DNA of 64,000 nt. Origin: Salinicola endophyticus (GTDB taxonomy: Bacteria > Pseudomonadota > Gammaproteobacteria > Pseudomonadales > Halomonadaceae). Location: positions 234,230-298,229 of the forward strand of contig NZ_PZJO01000006.1 of assembly GCF_003206575.1 (NCBI RefSeq). Reading direction: 5' to 3'. A program made the position numbers and the translations under genes. A model generated the notes under the pieces. The model saw nothing but the letters and a program-made list of their open reading frames with translations, was not told the DNA's origin and did not search any database. The first letter of the stretch is position 1. Each line of letters starts with the position of its first letter. This document shows, in pieces, positions 1-6,917 of the stretch.

Positions 1-397
1 CCTGCTTATCCATGATCGAGAGATCCTGGATCAAGAAGATGATGTCCCAGCCGAGCTTGCGCGCGTGCAGGAACCAGTCGATGACCGCCTGGCGCGACTT
101 GTCGGCCCAGGAGCGGGAGTTGAACCAGGTGCCGCACTCATCGAGCACCAGGAGGCCGTTCTTGGCTTCGTCGTAGGTGTCGTTGCCACGGCCGATGGCT
201 TCCAGGTCGGCGAGCTGGGGCTTGTCGGGGATGCGATAGACGCGGGTGTTGCGCGCGCGTTCGCCGACCAGCTTATGCAGGCGCAGGTCGAGGTTGGTGG
301 CCACCGGGCAGCCGTGGTTGAGCTTGTCCTTGATCTTGCCCACGGCGACGAGCGTCTTGCCCGCGCCCAGTTTGCCGGTGACGACATAGACCGCCAT
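1..397 (-). CDS. zot: Zot/pI-family inovirus assembly ATPase (3' part outside window)
   Basis: Inner-membrane ATPase that drives assembly and extrusion of filamentous phage (gene I of Ff, Zot domain). Read on the minus strand from the ATG at 397, the first 132 residues are present. A P-loop GKLGAGKT lies near residues 8-15 and a Walker B-like LLVLDECGTWF lies near residues 85-95, followed by an aromatic/basic stretch ending in LSIMDK. This is the N-terminal nucleotide-binding domain; the transmembrane segment and periplasmic part are to the left of base 1. The start codon overlaps the stop of the pVI-like gene (TGATG), so the two are translationally coupled. The family is certain. The name Zot does not imply an enterotoxin here. 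Confidence 0.93.
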   Translation of the reverse strand, partial: MAVYVVTGKLGAGKTLVAVGKIKDKLNHGCPVATNLDLRLHKLVGERARNTRVYRIPDKPQLADLEAIGRGNDTYDEAKNGLLVLDECGTWFNSRSWADKSRQAVIDWFLHARKLGWDIIFLIQDLSIMDKQ

Positions 398-747
398 CAC
401 ACACCCCCAAGGCCCAGCACGCGGTCTTTGACGTGCAGGGCCATGACCGTGAACTTGGCCAGCACGATGGCCGAGACACAGGTAGAGAAGTTGTCGGGCA
501 GGATGCGGTTGACGCCATCGGCCAGCACCGAGGGCATGGCCACGGTGAGGCTATCGACGATGCTGGAAATCACGTCGGCGGTGCCGGTGATCAGGGCGAC
601 GAAAATCCCGACCTTGATCAGGAACAGGCCGAAGCGGGCGACCTTGAGCCAGAAGAAGAACTGGAGAAACCACGTCCCGAAGTGCTTGAAAAAGTTACGC
701 GCCAGCGGAATCAGGGCGGTGAAGAGCAGCCGAACGAGCGCACCCAT
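397..747 (-). CDS. Inovirus pVI-like minor coat protein (DUF2523 type)
   Basis: A 116-residue, strongly hydrophobic protein with three likely membrane segments (about residues 5-20, 28-55 and 90-108), placed between the pIII-like gene and zot exactly as gene VI is in Ff phages and as DUF2523 proteins are in Pf-type phages. Upstream in-frame codons exist, but the ATG at 747 (MGALVRLLF) starts just after the stop of the upstream gene. Its product would cap the virion end together with pIII and be anchored in the inner membrane before assembly. Identification rests on synteny and hydrophobicity more than on motifs. Confidence 0.8.
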   Translation of the reverse strand: MGALVRLLFTALIPLARNFFKHFGTWFLQFFFWLKVARFGLFLIKVGIFVALITGTADVISSIVDSLTVAMPSVLADGVNRILPDNFSTCVSAIVLAKFTVMALHVKDRVLGLGGV

Positions 748-749
748 GG

Positions 750-2381
750 TCAGCCCTCCGAGGCGCTGCGATAGGACAGCGCGATCATGGTGATTTGGTA
801 GCAGGTGAAGAAGAACAGCAGCCAGGAGAGCGCGGCCTTGATCAGATCGAAGACGCGGCACTCGATGGTGACGGTGTGGCCTTGGAAGCTGAAGGTGAGC
901 GGGACACAGCCGCCGCCACCGGGAATCTCGGGGAGCCAAGCGGTGGCCACGCCTTTGACGTAGCTAAGGCCCTTGCCCAGGAGGCTGCTGTCATCCTCGA
1001 ACAGGTCGCGATAGCGCTGGGTGATCTCGCCCTGTACGTCTTCGTTCTGGGTATCGAGCTGGCTCATCAGGTCGTCGGTGAGGCCCTGGCCATCGAACTC
1101 GCTCTCGACATCGGCCGCGGTAGGGGCGCCGTCCTGGTTGGTGAAGGTGTCGACGAGGTTGGAAAAGCCGTTGTTGATCGCCTTGCGCACGCCGCCGATG
1201 GCATCCAGTACGGCGTCGAGGCCATCGCCGGGTTCTTCGCTCTCTTCGCCGTCGCCGCTGTCGTTGTTGCCGCTGTCGCTGCTGCCGGTATCGCCTTCGG
1301 AGGGCGTATCGGTGTCGTCGGGGGGCGTGGCGTCATCATCGGTCGAGGTATCACCGCCACCGGTCGAGGTGTCACCCCCGGTGGAGCCACCACCGGAAGA
1401 TCCGCCACCGCCATCGGATGAGCCGCCACCGGTACTACCACCCCCACCGGAAGCGCCACCCCCACCGGAAGCGCCACCACCGCCGCCACCCGATGAGCCA
1501 CCGCCCCCGGTCGATCCACCGCCCGATGAGCCACCGCCCCCGGTCGATCCACCGCCCGATGAGCCGCCACCCACAGTCGATCCCCCATCGCTGCCCGATC
1601 CGGTATCGCCACCACCGGTATTGCCCCCGGTGTCGGTGCCGCCGTCATCGGTCACCGGGTTACCGTCGTCGCCGATATGGATGGTGTTGATGTCACTCGA
1701 TTGGCCGGTGTAGCAGTAGCTTTTGCCACCGGATGAGTAGGAGCCGTTGGCGCAGCTCGATGGGTTGTCGGTGAGTTGAAACGGTGACTCTTCGACGGTC
1801 GCGCCTTCGGCATCGGGGTCGTTCGGTTCGCCGGTGGATTCGGCGCGCCAGACGGTAGAACACTCTTGAGTGCCGTCGGGATTATTGGTGCAGAAGGTGA
1901 CGCCGGGCGTCTGGTAGAGCTTGCAGGCGCCGGTATTGACGTAGGCATTGGCGGTATTGAGGGAGCCAGACGGGACCGTCACCGAGCGCATCTCGCCACC
2001 GTAAGCGGCTTGGCACTGCTCATCGGTATAAGCGATGTTGTAAATCGTATCCGCCGCCAAATCGGAGGCGGGGATGTCGGCGGGTGATCCGAGATATTTG
2101 AAGACGGAGTAAGCGTAAGGACGGGTGCGATATACCTTGCTGATGCCGTCGTCGCCGGTTTTCTTTTCGCACCACGTACTGTTCGGATCGGTCTTGATTC
2201 TTAATGGCAAGTTGCCTTTGGTGATGCGCAGGGCTTCCTGGTAGGTAGAGCGGCGTTCCGCAGAGAGCGCCATAGAGCACGTTGAGGCTTTGCGGTAGCC
2301 CGATGACACGACGAACGACCAGTCATCGGCGCGGGAAGGCAAAGAGATCGCCAGTAAGAACAGCAGTAGAAGACTTCTCAT
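750..2381 (-). CDS. pIII/TspB-like adsorption protein with long Gly/Ser linker
   Basis: Receptor-binding minor coat protein of a filamentous phage, 543 residues. It has a signal peptide (residues 1-18, ending PSRADD), a cysteine-containing N-terminal domain to about residue 240, then a low-complexity linker at about 247-388. The linker is built of GGGSTGG/GGGSSGG units that grade into an acidic Asp/Ser/Glu stretch. A C-terminal domain ends in a transmembrane helix (about 512-535, LSWLLFFF) that would anchor it until assembly. The organisation matches pIII (N domains, Gly-rich linker, C-terminal anchor); the C-terminal part resembles proteins annotated as TspB-related virulence factors. The linker is longer than in M13 pIII. 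The N-terminal domain sets host range and is not recognisable. Confidence 0.85.
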   Translation of the reverse strand: MRSLLLLFLLAISLPSRADDWSFVVSSGYRKASTCSMALSAERRSTYQEALRITKGNLPLRIKTDPNSTWCEKKTGDDGISKVYRTRPYAYSVFKYLGSPADIPASDLAADTIYNIAYTDEQCQAAYGGEMRSVTVPSGSLNTANAYVNTGACKLYQTPGVTFCTNNPDGTQECSTVWRAESTGEPNDPDAEGATVEESPFQLTDNPSSCANGSYSSGGKSYCYTGQSSDINTIHIGDDGNPVTDDGGTDTGGNTGGGDTGSGSDGGSTVGGGSSGGGSTGGGGSSGGGSTGGGGSSGGGGGGASGGGGASGGGGSTGGGSSDGGGGSSGGGSTGGDTSTGGGDTSTDDDATPPDDTDTPSEGDTGSSDSGNNDSGDGEESEEPGDGLDAVLDAIGGVRKAINNGFSNLVDTFTNQDGAPTAADVESEFDGQGLTDDLMSQLDTQNEDVQGEITQRYRDLFEDDSSLLGKGLSYVKGVATAWLPEIPGGGGCVPLTFSFQGHTVTIECRVFDLIKAALSWLLFFFTCYQITMIALSYRSASEG

Positions 2382-2393
2382 AACGCACCCATG

Positions 2394-2416
2394 AAAAAGG
2401 GGCCTCGAAAGGCCCC
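2394..2416 (-). terminator. Terminator after the major coat gene
   Basis: On the minus strand GGGGCC - 6 nt - GGCCCC is followed by five T. It lies between the coat gene and the pIII-like gene, where Ff phages also have a terminator that keeps coat protein expression higher than that of the downstream genes. Confidence 0.75.
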
Positions 2417-2474
2417 TGGCGACCGGCCCCGGTATGCGCCCAGGGCGGACAGCGGGACCGGTTTAACCACCGGA

Positions 2475-2747
2475 TCAGGTGGCCTTGTTGGCGAACTTCT
2501 TGAACAGCCCGATGGCGAGCAGCGAGCCGACGATGGCGGTAACCACCGGCCACGCTTCGCCAGCCATGCTGCTGGCTTGGCTGGAGAGTTCGGAGAAGGC
2601 CTGAGAGGCAGCCGAGCCGCCGGAGTCGGAGGCCATGGCGGCGCTGGCCGTGGCGATGGTGCCGACGCCGATCATGGCGACCTTGCCGGGGATCGAACGG
2701 GCGGCGTTGCGGGTCGTGACGAGCGCGTCTTTCAGTTGGGTTTTCAT
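2475..2747 (-). CDS. Major coat protein precursor (pVIII/CoaB-like)
   Basis: A 90-residue precursor with the layout of inovirus major coats. A long positively charged leader ends in a small-residue signal peptidase site (ASAAMA, cut after about residue 39). The mature chain is about 51 residues, with a Ser/Ala-rich amphipathic front, a membrane helix (VVTAIVGSLLAIGLF) and a lysine-containing tail (KKFANK) that would contact DNA. The mature size is close to Ff (50) and Pf1 (46). The start at 2747 has GGAGAA upstream and overlaps the stop of the preceding tiny gene (CTATGA). It sits in the gene VIII position, followed by a terminator. Confidence 0.9.
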   Translation of the reverse strand: MKTQLKDALVTTRNAARSIPGKVAMIGVGTIATASAAMASDSGGSAASQAFSELSSQASSMAGEAWPVVTAIVGSLLAIGLFKKFANKAT

Positions 2748-2851
2748 AGGGTTTTCTCCGCAAATTGCTTGAACGCGAGTGTGGTTTTGCCCCACGCCCA
2801 ACCGAGGGCGTAGGCGCCGAGCAGGTAGCCGATGAGTTCCGAGGGGCTCAT
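2744..2851 (-). CDS. Tiny membrane peptide, pIX-like by position (35 aa)
   Basis: Begins MSPSELIGYLL and ends FAEKTL. It has one hydrophobic segment (about residues 6-20) followed by a basic tail. Its ATG overlaps the stop of the upstream 32-aa gene (ATGA), and its own stop overlaps the coat-gene start, giving an unbroken coupled chain. In Ff phages the two genes between V and VIII are VII (33 aa) and IX (32 aa), the end-cap peptides that begin assembly; size, topology and order match. There is no sequence-level proof. Confidence 0.68.
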   Translation of the reverse strand: MSPSELIGYLLGAYALGWAWGKTTLAFKQFAEKTL

Positions 2852-2946
2852 CGTTGGCCACCCTTGATTGCACCGAGCCCGAACGCGAGGACGAGCCCGA
2901 TACAAAAGGTGAGGAGCCACAGGGCATTGAACTGGTCGTCAGTCAT
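2848..2946 (-). CDS. Tiny membrane peptide, pVII-like by position (32 aa)
   Basis: Begins MTDDQFNALW and ends AIKGGQR. An acidic N-terminus, a single membrane helix (LLTFCIGLVLAFGLG) and a basic C-terminus match the topology of Ff pVII and pIX. The gene has AGGAGG-type ribosome binding sequence just upstream (CTTAGGAGGAACC on the minus strand), the best in the cluster. It lies directly downstream of the ssDNA-binding protein gene, the gene VII position. Confidence 0.7.
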   Translation of the reverse strand: MTDDQFNALWLLTFCIGLVLAFGLGAIKGGQR

Positions 2947-2987
2947 CTGTGGTTCCTCCTAAGTCGTTGACGGTCGAGGCGAGGGCG

Positions 2988-3338
2988 TCAGTTGGCCTTG
3001 GCCGTGTCGGCCTTGGCGCTCGAAGGTGCCGCACCCGCGCCCTTGGGGAGGCGCACGGCGATGACGTGCATCGAGGTGGTTTGCTGCTTGTTCTGGCCGG
3101 CGCGAACCATGCGCAGCTCGATATCGAGTTCGAGATTGCACGGCAGCTCGACCCCGGCGTTACGAATCTGATCGACGATGGAGAAGTCGGCGGACATGTC
3201 GGAGCACTGCATACCGACTTGGTTGTCGTTGTCGGCGTCGACTTCGTTGATGACGCTGACCTTGCCGCCCTTGCGGCCATCGAATTCGTAGCGGGAAGCA
3301 CCGGAAACGCGGGCGATGATGGTGTTGATCATGGACAT
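2988..3338 (-). CDS. Inovirus ssDNA-binding protein (gene V-like)
   Basis: A 116-residue protein in the gene V position, between the regulatory/replication genes and the structural genes. The family coats newly made single-stranded phage DNA and holds it for export. A small beta-rich body with alternating charged and hydrophobic strands (residues 1-95) is followed by a disordered Ala/Lys tail (SSAKADTAKAN), the usual layout of Pf-type helix-destabilising proteins. Assigned mainly from size, tail and synteny. Direct homology to a named phage protein could not be checked. Confidence 0.7.
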   Translation of the reverse strand: MSMINTIIARVSGASRYEFDGRKGGKVSVINEVDADNDNQVGMQCSDMSADFSIVDQIRNAGVELPCNLELDIELRMVRAGQNKQQTTSMHVIAVRLPKGAGAAPSSAKADTAKAN

Positions 3339-3351
3339 GGTGAGGTTCCTT

Positions 3352-3705
3352 TCAGCGTTGGTACCGGGTTGCCAGGATGTGGCAGTGGCGAGCGAGTACG
3401 ACTAGCTCAGTGAGATCGGACGACTCGGGGTCGAGCATCCGGGTTAGGTGTTCCGCCTGGGCGTAGAGCAGGGCGGCGTGACCGTAGTCACGGCCCTGGA
3501 GGCACCGCTTGGCCCGCTCCCTCAAGACTCGGGGCTCCGGGCAGGCGGCTACCCACCCTTGCCCGTCGTCCATCGGTCGGGATGCACGGCGGCCGATCCC
3601 GCGCCCCCCGTCAACCCGTGCTGCGCAGGGTATGACGGGGGGCGCGGTGCCGGCCTGGGAAGCCGTGCGACCGATGGGCGACGGGTGACGGGCAGGCAGC
3701 AACAT
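3352..3705 (-). CDS. Hypothetical inovirus protein (117 aa, start uncertain)
   Basis: Unrecognised. The ATG at 3705 begins 3 nt after the TAA of the upstream gene, so coupling is likely. An internal ATG at 3573 would give 73 residues. Only the C-terminal 73 residues look like a folded protein: a helical region with LLYAQAEHLTRM and VVLARHCHILATRY. The N-terminal 44 residues are Arg/Gly/Pro-rich and may not be translated. It sits between two other unknown genes of the early operon and the ssDNA-binding gene, where Pf-type phages also carry small genes of unknown role. Confidence 0.5.
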   Translation of the reverse strand: MLLPARHPSPIGRTASQAGTAPPVIPCAARVDGGRGIGRRASRPMDDGQGWVAACPEPRVLRERAKRCLQGRDYGHAALLYAQAEHLTRMLDPESSDLTELVVLARHCHILATRYQR

Positions 3706-3708
3706 GAC

Positions 3709-3915
3709 TTAGGCCCCGGAGTCCGGGCGGGCCGGGGTGGTGCCCCCTTCCAACGGCGAGCGGTCGCCGCTTTCCAGCAGGGTCAGGCCGTATTGCATAA
3801 GCCGTTCGCCCAGGGCGGAAGGGGTCAGGCGGTTGGTGCCTGCCTGGACGAGAAACCGGGAGTGGTCGCTCTGGTCCAGGAACACACGAACGGGCTGTTT
3901 CTTGGTCGTGGTCAT
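3709..3915 (-). CDS. Small hypothetical inovirus protein (68 aa)
   Basis: Begins MTTTKKQPVRVFLDQSDHSRF. The N-terminal strand followed by a predicted helix-turn-helix-like arrangement (SALGERLMQYGLTLLES) is reminiscent of ribbon-helix-helix DNA-binding proteins, but no signature is clear enough to name it. The ATG overlaps the stop of the upstream 244-aa gene (ATGA). Probably an early regulatory gene. Confidence 0.55.
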   Translation of the reverse strand: MTTTKKQPVRVFLDQSDHSRFLVQAGTNRLTPSALGERLMQYGLTLLESGDRSPLEGGTTPARPDSGA

Positions 3916-4646
3916 TGGGTGTTCCTCAGGGTGGGGACTGCGTGGCGATGACCGGCCACGAAACGCGACACGGTCGGGGGAATAAAAAGCGCCCGGGTAC
4001 CGGCAGAGGCAGGCGACGGGGGGAGCGAGCCACCGGTGACCTGGGCGAAGGGGAACGCGGTATTGGCGGGGCGTGGGTCGGCCCCGGCCTGGATGTCAGC
4101 GGCAGTGACGCGGCGATAGGTGCCGTCGGTGTAGTGCAAAAGGTTGTAGGTCAACGCCGGGTAGACGTTGAAGACGCGCTTGGCGGGACGCGCAACGGGC
4201 ACGGGCTCGAGCGATGCGCATTCAGGAGTGAACGCGAGATCGCGAGACCCGTTGCCCTGGCTGGGGTCATTCCAGGTGCGCTGATCGATCAGAACGCGGG
4301 ATAAGCGGCGCTGGGCATCCAGACTATCGAGGACGAGCTGATAGAAGCTCTTGGCACACTGGGAGTTGCAGATAGCCCGAGCGCGAGACCTCAGTTGGCG
4401 GTAAGCCAGACGTAGAGCAAGCCGAGACACAAGACGTAGGGCAGCGGATCGATCAGCGACGACGACATGGCCGCGAGCCTCAAGAAAACGGATAGGGCGC
4501 CAGAATGCGCGATGGAAGTCGACGGCGTGGGCTGCCGTGGGGGCGGTGTGCTTACGGATGACACCCGCGAACTCGCCGTCGAGGTAAAAGGCCGTGCCCT
4601 TGGCTGGGTCATCAGCGACGAGGTTGGCGAACGTGACCTGGATCAT
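3912..4646 (-). CDS. Unrecognised inovirus early protein (244 aa)
   Basis: Coupled by 4-nt overlaps to the HTH gene upstream (4643-4646) and to the 68-aa gene downstream. The N-terminal third (FYLDGEFAGVIRK..RFLEARGH) may be a small alpha/beta domain. The middle is rich in Arg/Leu helices (SRLALRLAYRQLRSRAR). The C-terminal 100 residues are Pro/Ala-rich and low in order. It occupies the place where Ff phages keep the replication initiator, but no HUH motif or catalytic tyrosine pair is visible, so I do not call it a Rep protein. In Pf-type phages the initiator lies after zot, which would be outside this window. Confidence 0.6.
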   Translation of the reverse strand: MIQVTFANLVADDPAKGTAFYLDGEFAGVIRKHTAPTAAHAVDFHRAFWRPIRFLEARGHVVVADRSAALRLVSRLALRLAYRQLRSRARAICNSQCAKSFYQLVLDSLDAQRRLSRVLIDQRTWNDPSQGNGSRDLAFTPECASLEPVPVARPAKRVFNVYPALTYNLLHYTDGTYRRVTAADIQAGADPRPANTAFPFAQVTGGSLPPSPASAGTRALFIPPTVSRFVAGHRHAVPTLRNTQ

Positions 4647-4849
4647 CCCCAGTCATCCCCTTCCAGCAGCTCGGCCTGGAGTAGGGCGATGTTGATCATG
4701 CGGTGGCGGCCCAACTTGTAGGAGGGCAGGTAACCACGGCGCAAGTGCCCCTCGATGATGTCGATGGAGAGGCCCGTGAGTAGCGAGAAGCGCTCTTTGG
4801 TCATCAGGGGCACGATGGCCGGGACCTGGGGCGATTTGCTGGGTTCCAT
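4643..4849 (-). CDS. Small HTH DNA-binding protein, excisionase/MerR-like
   Basis: A 68-residue protein with a helix-turn-helix of the excisionase/MerR type: MTKERFSLLTGLSIDIIEGH, then a wing with YKLGRHRMINIALLQAELL. First gene of the leftward operon and divergent from the repressor at 4961. That is the arrangement of XisF and repressor C in Pseudomonas Pf prophages, where the small HTH protein activates the phage operon and excision. The ATG at 4849 has no strong Shine-Dalgarno sequence. Confidence 0.72.
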   Translation of the reverse strand: MEPSKSPQVPAIVPLMTKERFSLLTGLSIDIIEGHLRRGYLPSYKLGRHRMINIALLQAELLEGDDWG

Positions 4850-4908
4850 TGTCGTAAGCCGCCTTTGTTTGTCTGTGATAGGCTTTTTGGTGTGCTATTA
4901 ACCAATAG

Positions 4909-4955
4909 GTAGAATCCTACTCAGTGAGTAAGATGCTACCCGTGTAGGATCGTAC
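4909..4955. promoter_or_regulatory. Three operator-like repeats, GTAnnATnnTAC
   Basis: Three 12-bp dyads fit GTAnnATnnTAC: 4909-4920 (GTAGAATCCTAC), 4928-4939 (GTAAGATGCTAC) and 4944-4955 (GTAGGATCGTAC). Starts are 19 and 16 bp apart. A perfect 13-bp palindrome, TACTCAGTGAGTA, spans 4918-4930 between the first two. The cluster ends 5 bp before the repressor ATG, so it could control both the leftward phage operon and repressor translation/transcription. Confidence 0.7.
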
Positions 4956-4960
4956 TCGCA

Positions 4961-5251
4961 ATGGACGAAGGAAAAAAAATCCGTGAGATCAGAGAACTTT
5001 TTGATCTAAGCAGGCCGCAGTTTGCTGATAAAACGGGCATAAGCGTGCACACCATCCACAGCACAGAGCTGGGCCGGATGAAGTGCTCAATTGAGACGCT
5101 GAGGGCTGTACAGAAGGCATACCCGCAGTTTGCGAAATGGCTGAATGAGATCCCGCTTGAAGATGGGGATGGACAGTCGACTCCTGAGATAGAGAGAACA
5201 CGAGATCGGCTGAAGCCGACCGGAACGGATACCGAGTCGCAAGGCAAGTAG
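4961..5251 (+). CDS. XRE-family phage repressor
   Basis: A 96-residue protein with an N-terminal lambda-repressor-like helix-turn-helix (residues 5-60: IREIRELFDLSRPQFADKTG, then SVHTIHSTELGRMKCSIETL) and a short polar tail. Likely the immunity repressor of the prophage, acting on the three dyads immediately upstream. There is no recognisable Shine-Dalgarno sequence, because the third operator occupies that position; this suggests leaderless or autoregulated expression. The last codons and the following 90 bp are repeated at 7898-8017. Confidence 0.8.
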   Translation: MDEGKKIREIRELFDLSRPQFADKTGISVHTIHSTELGRMKCSIETLRAVQKAYPQFAKWLNEIPLEDGDGQSTPEIERTRDRLKPTGTDTESQGK

Positions 5252-5341
5252 CTGAACGCTGGTACCGGGGAACAGGGAATTAGTGCTGGGTGGGTTAAAG
5301 GAGAGAGCGCGTAGACGCTCAACACTGCCAAGGATCTACCA
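5225..5341 (+). repeat. Repeat copy A: repressor 3' end and flank
   Basis: Starts with ACGGATACCGAGTCGC inside the repressor gene and runs past its stop. By eye it matches 7898-8017 over about 115 bp at roughly three quarters identity, including GCTGGTACCGGGGAAC and TAGACGCTCAA. Both copies lie directly 5' of an AT-rich cargo gene. Confidence 0.8.
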
Positions 5342-5382
5342 TTGGATTTGAACATGAGGTGACGGCCTGAAGTAAAGAAAAA

Positions 5383-5391
5383 GGGGGGGGG
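5383..5391 (+). repeat. G9 homopolymer just upstream of a start codon
   Basis: Nine consecutive G, 2 nt before the ATG at 5394, preceded by AAAGAAAAA. The tract takes the place of a Shine-Dalgarno sequence, so slippage would change the spacing between ribosome and start. A possible phase-variation switch. Confidence 0.6.
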
Positions 5392-5393
5392 AA

Positions 5394-5948
5394 ATGTGGG
5401 CGGATCTCATTCTGAGAGGGATGATTGGAGTAGTGCTGCTTTTATCCTTCAACGGCAGCGTGAATATGTTGTCTGAAAGACCTCCTGCACCTACCGAAGA
5501 TGAAGTTCGTCTTTATGGTTTGAAAAATATAATAAGGCATAATAGAGAGCGCATTAACAGCTTTGCTCTCGATCCTGTTAGGATTTATAGGTATCAAAGC
5601 AGTGATCAAATGTTTGTCGATCTGAATGCTTGGAATAAACAGCAGCTATACGGTAAAGAAACATACGATATCTATGGCAAAAGAACTGGGGTTCGCTACT
5701 CAAAAACAATAAAAGTGTATTTTGACTGCGGCAGCAGGCAAGATGCCCATTGCTATGCAGTTGATGTAAGAAATTATGCCGGACAATACGCCTCGGATGC
5801 TCAAAACGGGATCTGTTCGAATGAAATGCTAGATGAGATAAAGAGCGTAGGAATAGATAGCGTTGCATTTTATATCCCAGGCATAAAAAAGCCAGTAGCG
5901 ACATGCACGAATGGTTTTTGGTTGGTGGACTCTCGGCGTGATAACTAA
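5394..5948 (+). CDS. Membrane-anchored cargo protein of unknown function (184 aa)
   Basis: One N-terminal membrane segment (residues 5-20, LILRGMIGVVLLLSF), then about 160 residues predicted to be outside or periplasmic, with three cysteines near the end. No family recognised. The gene is far lower in GC than the surrounding phage genes, has different codon use, and begins directly after the G9 tract. It and the next gene form a rightward pair behind the phage repressor, a common place for lysogenic-conversion or defence cargo. Signal-anchor versus cleaved signal peptide cannot be settled from the sequence. Confidence 0.75.
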   Translation: MWADLILRGMIGVVLLLSFNGSVNMLSERPPAPTEDEVRLYGLKNIIRHNRERINSFALDPVRIYRYQSSDQMFVDLNAWNKQQLYGKETYDIYGKRTGVRYSKTIKVYFDCGSRQDAHCYAVDVRNYAGQYASDAQNGICSNEMLDEIKSVGIDSVAFYIPGIKKPVATCTNGFWLVDSRRDN

Positions 5949-5966
5949 TAAAGCATGGAGGCGAAA

Positions 5967-6917
5967 ATGGACTCTTTGATTAAAATTAATGCGGAATCGT
6001 TTGGTGAGGCGGCAAAAGAGCTAATAAGCAAAGTTTCCGATGGGGTTGGTGGGATTGCAAAGCCATGGCAAATGAAACGAGTGGCCAAGGCCGACATAGC
6101 CGTCAGAAAAATGAATGCGCTCGCTGAGCAGGAGCTAACAGAGATAGAAGGTAGAGCTGTTAACAGAGTGGTCGCACAAGAGACCAGGAAGCAAAGAAAT
6201 ATTGAGAATATCACATACAGATCGACGAGCCACCTGAACGAGGAAAATGACATAAAAGAACTTGACGAAGACTGGATTGCAGACTTCTTTGACAAGTGCG
6301 AAAATGTCTCGGCTGAGTATATGCAGGAGATGTGGGCAAGAGTTTTAGCAGGAGAAGCTAATAAGTCTGGATCATATTCCAAAAAAACAATAGACATAAT
6401 ATCCAAGATTGATAGGGAGTCGGCTGTTTTGTTTTCGCGGCTATGTAGCTTTATTGCCTTTTTTTATAACAAGGAAGAATTGCTTGTGGATTATGAAAGC
6501 ATGTCTGATTTGCTGATTAAGAAAGGGTTGAATTTTCTCAAGCTGCAAGAGTTTGAAACAGATGGTCTTATAAATTTTAGCTCTCTAACAGGGTATGGAG
6601 TCAGCAATCCTTTTTTCACAAAAGACGGCGATAAAAATAAAAGCGGAGAGCTTTTTATTTTGTATCATGATAATGTTTCATGCTATGCTATTGAGTCTAT
6701 AGATAGGCTGAAAACTGGCAATATAGTTCTGACTAGATATGGAAGGGAAGTGGCAACAATATGTGATATTGAGCCTGATGTTGAAGTGTATGAGTTAATG
6801 AAAGGCTACATTGAAGGGCAAGGCTTTAAGTCGTCCGATAAGTTTAAAGGGGCGGCTGAGGAAATTCTTGTGGAGGTCTTTAGAAAGCAGTTGGATCTAA
6901 AAATTATGCGGAAGTGA
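5967..6917 (+). CDS. DUF2806-like protein, inovirus cargo
   Basis: A 316-residue soluble protein. The core, about residues 100-145, has DEDWIADFFDKCENVSAEYM followed by MWARVLAGEANKSGSYSKKT. This strongly recalls DUF2806/TIGR03899 proteins, and resembles the helical motif of Abi-alpha (DUF4393) abortive-infection proteins. The start at 5967 is preferred over 5955 because GGAGG lies 6 nt before it. AT-rich like its partner 5394-5948, with 18 nt between them. Known members are of unknown biochemistry and often sit near mobile or defence genes; a role in phage exclusion is an inference only. Confidence 0.72.
   Translation: MDSLIKINAESFGEAAKELISKVSDGVGGIAKPWQMKRVAKADIAVRKMNALAEQELTEIEGRAVNRVVAQETRKQRNIENITYRSTSHLNEENDIKELDEDWIADFFDKCENVSAEYMQEMWARVLAGEANKSGSYSKKTIDIISKIDRESAVLFSRLCSFIAFFYNKEELLVDYESMSDLLIKKGLNFLKLQEFETDGLINFSSLTGYGVSNPFFTKDGDKNKSGELFILYHDNVSCYAIESIDRLKTGNIVLTRYGREVATICDIEPDVEVYELMKGYIEGQGFKSSDKFKGAAEEILVEVFRKQLDLKIMRK

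Noticed and set aside
1..397. Zot as an enterotoxin
   Set aside because: The visible part is the phage assembly ATPase domain in a complete inovirus gene order; toxin activity has been tied to the C-terminal part of cholera Zot, which is not in view.
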